Positions 7,418-13,395 of a stretch of 13,604 nt of DNA are shown one piece after another (within the stretch, counting starts at the first letter, position 1; every line of letters begins with the position of its first letter). This DNA comes from Ophiocordyceps camponoti-saundersi (nom. inval.). Lineage: Eukaryota; Ascomycota; Sordariomycetes; Hypocreales; Ophiocordycipitaceae. The translations under genes were made by a program, and so were the position numbers. Below the pieces are notes generated by a model. The model did not search any database and was not told the DNA's origin. It was given only the letters and a program-made list of their open reading frames with translations. The stretch spans positions 1 through 13,604 of the forward strand of contig PDHQ01000623.1 in NCBI GenBank assembly GCA_003339415.1. Reading direction: 5' to 3'.

Positions 7418-7560
7418 ATTTTTTTATTTTTTATAATTTTAGTTTTGTTTTGTTCTAAAGATCAAAACAAAACGTATTTTTGTCGCTTCGCGGTAAATTT
7501 ATAAAAAACAAAAATTCAAAATAAAAAAATTTACTTTTTTTCTTTTAAGAAAAAAAGTTA
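7418..7560 (+). mobile_element. Double-hairpin element, family 2, with a nested family 1 element
   Basis: Outer element: ATTTTTTTATTT..AAATAAAAAAAT, short spacer, ACTTTTTTTCTTTTAAGAAA stem closing with AAAAGT, tail TA; it splits PLV-NIYGG. Its first loop contains a complete family 1 element at 7442-7517: GTTTTGTTTTG/CAAAACAAAAC, GT, ATTTTTGT/ACAAAAAT, TC. The total is 143 nt and shifts the frame. Confidence 0.87.
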
Positions 7561-7716
7561 ATATATACGGAGGAAGAATTGATATTTTAAGTCCTAAAAT
7601 AGAAGCTTTTAAATATATTATATACAGAAAAGGGGGCAAAGCCCCTATTTAACTTAATAGACAATTATTTTACAAAATACCCTCAAAACAGAAAAAATGA
7701 AAAGAATTAATTTGAC

Positions 7717-7755
7717 TGCGCTATTTTGTAGCATAGCTACAAAATTTAGCTAGGA
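7717..7755 (+). repeat. TTTTGTAGC..GCTACAAAA module inside the broken endonuclease
   Basis: Copy of the module that is repeated at 75, 624, 1361, 1583, 1662, 1947 and 13438. It is flanked by TGCGC and TTTAGCTAGG, as at 67-105. Confidence 0.85.
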
Positions 7756-7883
7756 ATTTTATTTGGTAAGACCATCTAAAAAGAATGAAGATATTATAAA
7801 ATTTCAAGAGTCGCCCAGCGGTGCTGGGCAACCTGCCTGCGGCGGGTGAGTGAAATTTAAAGATAAATGAGAAAAATATTTAA

Positions 7884-7903
7884 ACTAATAAAGAAATGGT
7901 CCA
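7884..7903 (+). ncRNA. 3' core strand of the middle intron (P8 3' strand, J8/7, S element)
   Basis: ACTAAT (7884-7889) pairs with ATTAGT (4806-4811) as P8. TGGTC (7897-7901) pairs with GGCCA (4791-4795) as P7. It lies 39 bases before the 3' splice site and is identical to 5826-5845. Confidence 0.8.
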
Positions 7904-7942
7904 TTTTACGTTATAATAAATTATTATAATAGTAAATTTTCG

Positions 7943-8018
7943 CAATTAGGGATGATGGTGATAGCTATAGGTTTATCTTCTTATAATATTGCTATATTTC
8001 ATTTAATAAATCATGCGT
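7943..8018 (+). CDS. nad5: nad5 exon b
   Basis: A 76-base exon encoding [19 protein letters not shown] and HLINHA plus the first base of a Phe codon completed by TC at 12901. Left border: the intron ends at G7942. Right border: exon CATGCGT (8012-8018) pairs with intron GCGCATG (8037-8043) as P1, with a U-G wobble at the splice site. Both borders follow group I rules and keep the ND5 frame. Confidence 0.94.
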
Positions 8019-8036
8019 TCAAACAACTTTATTAGG

Positions 8037-8636
8037 GCGCATGTAAAATTTGACTAATTGCTGGGAAATTGGCCAATATTGGGATAATCAATCAATCAGC
8101 AGGGAAGTTATGTATATTGTAAAGACAACTTACTTAATTTTATGTATACTCCTGCGATACTTCTAGGGAGTTCCGGAGCCGGAGCAGCATAAAAAAAAGT
8201 TAATAAGACATAAAACCTTCAACGACCATACGTCAAAAATATAGGACGTTATTATCCAGCAAGGAATATAGGAAACTTACTTGTTTTTAATATAATGTGA
8301 ATATAAATATTCATGCGTGTAAACCTGCATATTTACATATTTTTTTATACATGCATTCATCACATCACATCATTCTAGCTTATTTTAATCGACTTGCATG
8401 GATGCTTGTATGTTTTTCTGCATAAAAGTTAAAATATCGTTTTATGTATTTTATTTTTTTGTAAATTTTACTTATAGAGGATAGAAAAATGCTTGCTTTG
8501 CTAGGAAAATATGCACATATTAATAAAAAAAAATACGTTTTTGTTATACACGCTTTGCATAGTATAGCCTATATAGAAAAAATTCCTATTAGTCCTCTAT
8601 AAGCTTTTACTTTATAACCTATATTAAGAAATGGTC
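8037..8636 (+). ncRNA. Group I intron core, IB-like (P1 guide to P7)
   Basis: Internal guide GCGCATG (8037-8043). P3 is TTTGAC (8049-8054) with GTCAAA (8232-8237). P4 is TGCTG (8059-8063) with CAGCA (8097-8101). P7 is GACCA (8224-8228) with TGGTC (8632-8636). P8 is ATATAGG (8239-8245) with CCTATAT (8618-8624). All these helices are perfect Watson-Crick apart from the splice-site wobble. The S context TTAAGAAATGGTC resembles that of the middle intron. The P8 loop is enlarged to 372 bases. Confidence 0.9.
8246..8617 (+). repeat. Expanded P8 loop, non-coding, with nested hairpins
   Basis: No gene. The inverted repeat CTTATAGAGGA (8470-8480) with TCCTCTATAAG (8593-8603) encloses hairpin modules, including an AATACGTTTTTG junction typical of family 1 double hairpins. 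A CATCACATCACATCATT stretch precedes it. Confidence 0.6.
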
Positions 8637-8639
8637 TAA

Positions 8640-8882
8640 TAAACATAGGGATATGTTGTAGTAATTATACTTTATTTATGCGCATATTTAAAATAACTTT
8701 TATTATTTAGTGTGCTTATACTAAAAATTGCTAGTTATTATGGGGCGCAAGCGCCCCTTAGAGGGTTCATTTTAAGCGTAATGTAATATTGTATAATAAA
8801 AATTAAATTATCGCCTATATTATTAAGGATTTTTTTTTACAGCTGCCAAAGAGCAGGACAGAGATATATTAAATAATGTCTT
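8640..8882 (+). other. P9 region after the S element, no gene
   Basis: It contains the hairpin AACATAGGGATATGTT (8641-8656), a GGGGCGCAAGCGCCCC hairpin (8741-8756) and the left arm ACAGCTGCCA, which pairs with TGGCAGCAGCTGT (8883-8895). Confidence 0.5.
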
Positions 8883-8951
8883 GTGGCAGCAGCTGTCGAC
8901 GGCGGCACATTTTGCGATTTCACAGCCCTGCGTAGCTGCAAAATACGCCGC

Positions 8952-9302
8952 AGCTCTACCCTTGTTATAGATAATGGTTTATTTAATTTAAGTTCAAATA
9001 CTTTAATTAATTTAAGTTCAAATACTTTAATTAATACTATTAACCGTACCACTACAAACGCACTATTTAGTAATAATAGACCCTATACGACTGGAGTAGT
9101 GAAGCACGCTAGCAATATTAATTTAAAAATACATCCTTCTTTCCATTGCATATTAAATGATAATTCTAAAGGAGGAATATTATTAAGTAAAGTTATATAT
9201 CATATATATGATCAAAATAAATTAAATTTACCTTTATTTTTAACATCTAAGGGCATAAAAGCTTCACAGGATTTAATTAATATGATAAATCTTTTACCTT
9301 AA
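8952..9302 (+). CDS. Unrecognised open frame, possibly the N-terminal part of the GIY-YIG protein
   Basis: The frame is open from 8883 to TAA 9300, but the first 70 bases are GC-rich hairpins, so the original coding part probably starts later. It contains an exact tandem repeat of eight residues, NLSSNTLI (24-nt units at 8986-9009 and 9010-9033). Then follow KHASNINLKIHPSFHCIL and a C-terminal stretch GIKASQDLINMINLLP. No LAGLIDADG or GIY-YIG motif is visible. It ends 90 bases before the GIY-YIG frame, and the gap holds a TTATTATTT..AAATAATAA hairpin (9337-9362), so the two may once have been one gene. The function cannot be stated. Confidence 0.4.
   Translation, partial: SSTLVIDNGLFNLSSNTLINLSSNTLINTINRTTTNALFSNNRPYTTGVVKHASNINLKIHPSFHCILNDNSKGGILLSKVIYHIYDQNKLNLPLFLTSKGIKASQDLINMINLLP
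8986..9033 (+). repeat. 24-bp tandem duplication within an open frame
   Basis: Two identical 24-base units beginning ATTTAAGTTCAAATAC. The unit length preserves the frame and duplicates NLSSNTLI. Confidence 0.9.
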
Positions 9303-9715
9303 AATAATACTTCCTGTTTTAAAGGAGATAATTTATTATTTGAGGGCTAGCCTTAAATAATAATTATTCTTCAAAATTATTTAGGTTTAATATGCAGTTA
9401 AGTTTAAAAACAATAAAACCTAATATTATTAGAGGCTACGCCCCCCTAAAATTTCAAAAAGTAATAGATGGAGATTGTTCAGGAATTTATTCTTTTGTGC
9501 ACGAAGAAACAGGTAACTATGGAATAGGCTCTGCTATGTCATTGCGAAGTCGTCTTTATGATCATATGAACAGTTTTTATGGTCATCGTTTAAGATGTCA
9601 TTTACATGATTGAGTTTTAGCCAACGGAGGAATTTCATCTGTTAAATGGGCTCCTATTATTACATACGATAGCATAGTTCAAGAATGATATAATATTAAC
9701 TATGCATTTTCCTTA

Positions 9716-9768
9716 ACTTTTTTTATGCGCAAGCTAGAAAAAAGTAAATTTTTTTACTAAAAAAATTA
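9716..9768 (-). mobile_element. Double-hairpin element, family 2, inverted (53 nt)
   Basis: ACTTTTTTT..AAAAAAGT with a GCGCAAGC tip, spacer AA, ATTTTTTTACTAAAAAAAT. It splits AFSL-SKGGAK between TCCTTA and AGTAAAGG. Confidence 0.8.
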
Positions 9769-9975
9769 AGTAAAGGTGGTGCTAAAATACTACAAGGATT
9801 TGGCCAATATGTTAGCCGAATATTAGAGCAATGCATATATACTAACTACAAACCCTATTTAAATATTAATAATGAACAATTAAAAAATATTATATTTTTT
9901 AATTTTGCTTTTGATGCATCAGGGCGAAGCCCTCCTTAAGTTTAGATGAAACTCATGTATACCAAGCTTGATTAG

Positions 9976-10043
9976 GTTTTATTTAATATAAATATTAAAT
10001 AAAACGTATTTTTATAAATAATATATATAATTTATAAAAATTC
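9976..10043 (+). mobile_element. Double-hairpin element, family 1 (68 nt)
   Basis: GTTTTATTTAATA/TATTAAATAAAAC, spacer GT, ATTTTTATAAAT/ATTTATAAAAAT, tail TC. Left flank ATTAG. Removal gives AWL-DKEATILVAES. Confidence 0.85.
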
Positions 10044-10199
10044 ATAAAGAAGCAACTATATTGGTAGCTGAATCTAATTCTTATAATTCTTTAGCAGACC
10101 AATTAAATATATCAGTAGGTACGGTTAGAAATAATATGGATTGATATAAAGGTGTTAATATAACAAATGATAAAGGAAAAAATGTCGTAATATATTTAA

Positions 10200-10258
10200 A
10201 TTTTATATATAAAATATATAAGATATAATTTATATATAAAATCTGTAGCTTTGCAGCT
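10200..10258 (+). mobile_element. Double-hairpin insertion (about 59 nt)
   Basis: ATTTTATATAT/ATATATAAAAT stem, spacer CT, then GTAGCTTTGCAGCTAC. It follows NVVIYL and precedes EEKGVSWRFEL. The ends are approximate. Confidence 0.65.
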
Positions 10259-10316
10259 ACTGAGGAAAAAGGTGTCAGTTGAAGATTTGAACTTTAAAAT
10301 TCTCAAGCATTTTTTT

Positions 10317-10380
10317 TTAATTATAAAATAATTAAAAAAAAATACGTTTTTTTTTATACTTAGTATTAGTAAAAAAAAAC
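10317..10380 (-). mobile_element. Double-hairpin element, family 1, inverted (64 nt)
   Basis: GC, ATTTTTTTTTAATTA/TAATTAAAAAAAAAT, spacer AC, GTTTTTTTTTA..TAAAAAAAAAC. Right flank TTAAAACC encodes LKPKDRYP of the endonuclease. Confidence 0.87.
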
Positions 10381-10515
10381 TTAAAACCTAAGGATAGATA
10401 TCCTTTAGTAGAGCTAAAAGACATATCATTATATGATCTAATTCCTGGGAAAATATATGTTTATAAGGTAGAAACTATGGAAAATAGGGGTATTTATAAA
10501 AATCAGCGTGAATTA

Positions 10516-10560
10516 GGTTTTATGGGATAAAACCGTATTTAAAAAAATATTTTTAAATGC
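10516..10560 (+). mobile_element. Double-hairpin element, family 1 (45 nt)
   Basis: GGTTTTATGGGATAAAACC, spacer GT, ATTTAAAAA/TTTTTAAAT, tail GC. Left flank AATTA. Removal joins NQREL to WKNLNPNDREW (TGA as Trp). The length is a multiple of three, but the element carries in-frame stops. Confidence 0.87.
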
Positions 10561-10779
10561 TGAAAAAACTTAAATCCTAATGATAGAGAATGGGAAGGGT
10601 TATCTCTAAATAAACAGCGAAATTATCTTGATAATAGAATAGGAAGATACTTTAATTTGGTTAAACCAGGTGGTATTTGCACTGAGTTGGGGAATTTTTA
10701 TTTTTGTAAACATCCTGAGTATTTACTGCGAAGCGCCCCTGCGGGGATAGGAAATTCTAAGAAAGCTTAAGGTGCAGCA

Positions 10780-11300
10780 AAGCAGCCATTATTCTATCGG
10801 GTAGTCGAGGTATGCGAAGCTTACCTCGGACAAAACAAAAAAATGACCAAAGCTAATACTAATTTGCAAAATATTACAAAAAAATACGCATAGCAGCATA
10901 TGCTGCTATATACGCATACAAATAAAATATATATCTTTTTTCTAGCATTCCTCAATATAAATGCTACTTAAAAAATATTTTATTTAAAATATAATAGGGT
11001 ATAATTACGGGTTAGGAGGGGGTTAGCTAATTATAAATTTGTGTAATCTTTATCCTTAACTAGTCCTTAAAAAAAAAATGACTATAATAGTCCTTTATTG
11101 TAAATACTATGGTGAATCCATCCCGACTTCGTCCCAACAATTTAATTATGCCAATATTTTGACTTTTTTGGTAGTAAACTTTAATAATTATTCGTTTCTA
11201 GCAGCAAAAACAGACTTAGTGGGACGAAGTCGGCTTGCTTACAAACTACCAGCGCGAAGCGGCCCTTCCACCCTTTCGCGACTTCGTCCCCTTACTCAGA
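10780..11300 (+). repeat. Hairpin-rich spacer between the GIY-YIG and LAGLIDADG remnants
   Basis: No gene can be supported. It holds a 14-bp inverted repeat CCGACTTCGTCCCA (11123-11136) with TGGGACGAAGTCGG (11220-11233), a further GCGACTTCGTCCCC at 11278, and hairpins at 10800-10830 (TCGAGGTA/TACCTCGG) and 10885-10920 (AGCAGCATATGCTGCT). An open frame at 11078-11314 is built from these and from AT-rich filler. Confidence 0.6.
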
Positions 11301-11639
11301 GGGCTTCGCCGTAATAGTCAAGTTAAAAAAGATAATGAAATTAGTAGTACTCTAAATCCTTTTTTTGTAACAGGATTCGTGGATGGTGAGGGTTCCTTTA
11401 TAGTCAGTGTTAGAAAATCTTCTTCTCATAAAACAGGGTGAAGGGTCGACGTAAGCTTCAAAATTGATTTACATCATAAAGATTTATCGCTTTTAAAATT
11501 TATTCAAGCTTATTTTTCTCCGCAGGCTAGTATTGGAAATATATATTATGATAACGATAGAAATACAGTTAACTTTATTGTAAGTTCTTTTGAAGAGATT
11601 AAAGTTATAATTTCACATTTCGATAAGTACCCCTTGATT

Positions 11640-11749
11640 ATTTTTCTTTTATAATAATTATTAATTTTTTTATATTATTAAAATTATTCTAAAAAGAAAA
11701 ATTACTTTTTTTATTTATTGTATATGTATATATACTAAAAAAAAAAGTT
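11640..11749 (+). mobile_element. Double-hairpin element, family 2 (110 nt)
   Basis: ATTTTTCTTTT..AAAAGAAAAAT, spacer T, ACTTTTTTT..AAAAAAAGT with a tip nearly identical to that of 5645-5762 (TATATGTATATATACT), tail T. It lies between ATT and ACT as in that copy. Removal restores [11 protein letters not shown]. Confidence 0.88.
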
Positions 11750-11972
11750 ACTCAAAAGCTAGCTGATTATTTACTTTGAAAAGAAGTATTTATGATGATA
11801 AGTCGTAAGGAACATCTTAATCTCTCAGGATTACAAACTATTCTTAATATACGAGCAAGTATAAATTTAAGATTATCGCCATCTTTAACTGAAGCTTTTC
11901 CTAACACGGTGGCAGTAAGGAGACCTTTAGTAGATAAAGAAATACCCGATCCTCAATGAGTAGCAGGTTTTA

Positions 11973-12043
11973 GTTTTTTCTACTAAAGCTAGAAAAAACC
12001 AATTTATTAATAATTAAATTTATAAATTATTAATAAATTACTA
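11973..12043 (+). mobile_element. Double-hairpin element, family 5, inside LAGLIDADG motif 2 (71 nt)
   Basis: GTTTTTTCTACTAAAGC start pairing with TAGAAAAAAC, spacer C, AATTTATTAATAA/ATTATTAATAAATT. Layout and ends match the nested element at 7252-7314. It follows QWVAGF. Confidence 0.83.
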
Positions 12044-12190
12044 GTGGAGTGCTATTTTATAAATATTTATAAATATAAAAGTAAATTAGGTGAAGGAGTC
12101 AGATTAGGATTTTCTATAGCTCAGCATTAGTGATGAACGACTAATGAAAAAATTTATCGAATACTTAAACTGTGGAAACGTTTATTTTAG

Positions 12191-12243
12191 GTTTTTATTT
12201 AATATAAATTAAATAAAAACGTATTTTTTTTATAAAAAAATGC
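12191..12243 (+). mobile_element. Double-hairpin element, family 1 (53 nt)
   Basis: GTTTTTATTTAAT/ATTAAATAAAAAC, spacer GT, ATTTTTTTTATAAAAAAAT, tail GC. Left flank TTTTAG. Removal joins GNVYF to SKEAVYFRV. Confidence 0.88.
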
Positions 12244-12376
12244 TAAAGAAGCTGTATATTTTCGAGTAGATAAGTTTAGCGATCTTGAAACGAAAATTAT
12301 ATTATTTTTTGTTAAACACCCTATCTTAGGAGTTAAGGCTGAAGATTTTAATGATTTTTGTTTGGTAGCTGAGTTA

Positions 12377-12495
12377 CTTTTTTATTTATTTTATATATCT
12401 AAAGATATATAAAATAAATTATTTTTCTTTTAATAATTAATAAAAAAAGAAAAATTATAAAAAAAAAAGTTACTTTTTATATACATAAAAAGTTA
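12377..12495 (+). mobile_element. Compound hairpin insertion, family 2-like (119 nt)
   Basis: Contains TATTTTATATAT/ATATATAAAATA, ATTTTTCTTTT/AAAAAGAAAAAT and ACTTTTTATATACATAAAAAG stems between two TTA trinucleotides. Removal restores VAEL-MKEKKHLTR. It is probably two or more elements nested together. Confidence 0.7.
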
Positions 12496-12626
12496 ATGAA
12501 AGAAAAGAAACATCTAACCAGAGTGCCCCGGAGGGGCGTGGTTTATATAAAATTCGAAAAATTAAAGCAGCGCTTCGCTTGAATAAAGGAAGATAAACTT
12601 AATTTTTTTCTTCGTATTTACAATAA

Positions 12627-12897
12627 AAAGTAATATTTGCAGTTAATACATTAACAGGATTGGCCAAATATTATGCTAATAATAGTCAAGCAGGAGTGCT
12701 TCGCAGGGGTACAGTTAGACGTAATAGGAATAATAATACTATTACGGCGAAGCCGGGATGGAATTAAGTACATAAATGAAGATATATTTATTGAGCATTT
12801 TCCTGCAGCTCTATCCGAGTGTGCTTACATAGAAGGCACTGAATTTAAACTCAATAAAGAACAGTTGGCTAATCTTCCTGATAACCCTAAAAATTAA
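12627..12897 (+). pseudogene. Unidentified coding remnant before nad5 exon c
   Basis: Two overlapping frames look like one broken gene. The first reads LTGLAKYYANNSQAG..GTVRRNRNNNTI and stops near 12766. The second reads DGIKYINEDIFIEHFP..CAYIEGTEFKLNKEQLANLP and ends at TAA 12895, five bases before the 3' splice site. The switch coincides with a GC-rich hairpin ACGGCGAAGCCGG near 12744-12757; another, GTGCTTCGCAGG, is near 12697. Codon use looks like a normal protein, but I recognise no family. It could be the C-terminal part of an intron protein. Confidence 0.45.
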
Positions 12898-12900
12898 ATG

Positions 12901-13052
12901 TCTATAAAGGATTATTATTCCTAGGCGCCGGATCAGTAATTCACAGTGTAGTCGATAACCAAGATCTAAGAAGATACGGGGGATTAATATCTTTTTTACC
13001 TTTAACTTACACTGTAATTTTAATAGCTAGCTTAAGTCTAGTAGCTTTCCCT
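12901..13052 (+). CDS. nad5: nad5 exon c
   Basis: Completes the split Phe codon and encodes [20 protein letters not shown] and [16 protein letters not shown], then [14 protein letters not shown], a strongly conserved ND5 region with transmembrane character. The left border follows G12900. The right border after CCT (13050-13052) is where ND5 similarity ends (AFPFMTGFY would be expected next). The exon end TTTCCCT can pair with GGGTAAA (13064-13070), with a splice-site U-G and one mismatch. It is uninterrupted. Confidence 0.93.
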
Positions 13053-13264
13053 GTAAAACTATCGGGTAAATAGTTTAATAAATGGGGTGAACTACCAAAT
13101 CCAGGGAACGCCCTAAAACTTATGGTAGGTTCCCACATACTAAAGTAAGTGGAACCAATTTATAATGCATTAATTAGTAGAGCCCACAACACAACTCTGA
13201 GTGAACACACGGCGAAGCCCTCTGCAACTTTTAAATTTTATTAATTTTCTATCTTTACTACGCA

Positions 13265-13306
13265 GGAATTTTATTCCTGCGCGCTGGAATTTTATTCCTG
13301 CGCGCT
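13265..13306 (+). repeat. 21-bp tandem duplication
   Basis: Two identical 21-base units beginning GGAATTTTATTCCTGCGCG; each unit contains the palindrome GGAATTTTATTCC. Confidence 0.9.
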
Positions 13307-13395
13307 TATTTTTATGAATTTTTCTTTTTTCCTCGCTTCTAGCGAGTTGCTTTTATCGTAACGAAATAAACGAAAAAGCGACTAAAAAAAAATAC

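Larger units (their letters stand above)
7097..7888 (+). pseudogene. LAGLIDADG homing endonuclease, C-terminal part of the broken gene
   Basis: It continues the gene cut at 5797. AILNKLCVKFDIELKYPKD and LTFYNGWLSGL (TGA as Trp) align with [16 protein letters not shown] and [11 protein letters not shown] of the enzyme ending at 4580. Motif 2 is split by an insert (SGL at 7181-7189, DSDGSIYFN from 7324). Then come ISQKNKYILEPLVN, a second insert (7418-7560), IYGGRIDILSPKIEAFKYIIYRK, LIDNYFTKYPQNRK and a C-terminus FKDKWEKYLN with TAA overlapping the P8 3' strand at 7884-7889. GC-rich hairpins at 7636-7650, 7717-7755 and 7811-7850 break it further. It is not translatable as one protein. Confidence 0.85.
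2247..7942 (+). other. nad5 group I intron (composite, 5.7 kb, four endonuclease genes or parts)
   Basis: It lies between ND5 ...YSTMS and QLGMMV.... The 5' splice site has a P1 helix with U-G wobble, and the intron ends with G7942. Core pieces are P3 (4738-4745 with 4800-4807), P7 5' strand GGCCA (4791-4795), P8 5' strand ATTAGT (4806-4811) and a 3' strand copy ACTAATAAAGAAATGGTCCA at 7884-7903. A second identical copy of that 20-mer at 5826-5845 makes the intron composite. Its content, in order, is: exon-fused double LAGLIDADG frame, core, N part of a LAGLIDADG gene, complete LAGLIDADG gene, C part of the broken gene, 3' core strand. Confidence 0.8.
9392..10768 (+). pseudogene. GIY-YIG homing endonuclease, broken by hairpin insertions
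   Basis: From ATG 9392: GIY motif in SGIYSFVHEETGNYGIGSA (about 9480-9536), catalytic-type Arg in SLRSRLYDHMNSF, then HDWVLANGGISSVKWAPII (TGA as Trp at 9611). Family likeness resumes after each insert: LSKGGAKILQGFGQYVSRIL, NIIFFNFAFDAS, AESNSYNSLADQLNISVGTV (helix-turn-helix DNA-binding region near 10070-10145), KDRYPLVELKDISLYDLIPG, NPNDREWEGLSLNKQRNYL and the C-terminus GICTELGNFYFCKHPEYL. Inserts lie at 9716-9768, 9930-9943, 9976-10043, about 10200-10258, 10317-10380 and 10516-10560. Most shift the frame or add stops, so no full enzyme can be made by ordinary translation. Confidence 0.9.
11309..12596 (+). pseudogene. LAGLIDADG homing endonuclease, broken by hairpin insertions
   Basis: N-terminus NSQVKKDNEISSTLNPFF, motif 1 VTGFVDGEGSFIV (11367-11405), then GWRVDVSFKIDLHHKDLSL (TGA as Trp at 11440) and ISHFDKYPLI. 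Insert 11640-11749 follows, then QKLADYLLWKEVFMMISRKE and motif 2 start QWVAGF, split by insert 11973-12043 before ECYF. A small frame slip lies near 12127-12132 before DERLMKKFIEYLNCGNVYF. Insert 12191-12243 precedes KEAVYFRVDKFSDLE, and insert 12377-12495 precedes MKEKKHLTR. A GC-rich hairpin (12522-12540) comes before the end, LNKGR and TAA 12594. The domain order is that of a normal double-motif enzyme, but the frame is broken at least four times, so no active protein is expected. Confidence 0.87.
8019..12900 (+). other. nad5 group I intron (4.9 kb) with broken GIY-YIG and LAGLIDADG genes
   Basis: It interrupts the Phe codon of ND5 ...[14 protein letters not shown]. Its complete core lies at the 5' end (8037-8636), so all its genes come after the S element, in the P9 region. 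The last intron base is G12900. Unusually, two endonuclease genes of different families and a third coding remnant are all in the 3' domain, which suggests several successive insertions. Confidence 0.85.

Noticed and set aside
7762..7775. GACCAT as a possible P7 5' strand (R element) for a second intron
   Set aside because: It falls in codons of the endonuclease C-terminus (LVRPSKKN) and has no matching P3 or P4 next to it.
8837..9052. Minus-strand open frame with a repeated FELKLIKV motif
   Set aside because: It is the shadow of the 24-bp tandem duplication and of a GC hairpin on the opposite strand.
11078..11314. Open frame of 78 codons before the LAGLIDADG remnant
   Set aside because: Composed of inverted GACTTCGTC modules and filler; no recognisable protein, and the endonuclease likeness starts in another frame near 11309.
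2247..12900. Group II intron or reverse transcriptase
   Set aside because: No domain V-like hairpin at the intron ends and no reverse transcriptase motif. All introns show P1/P7 pairings, exon-terminal U and intron-terminal G of group I.
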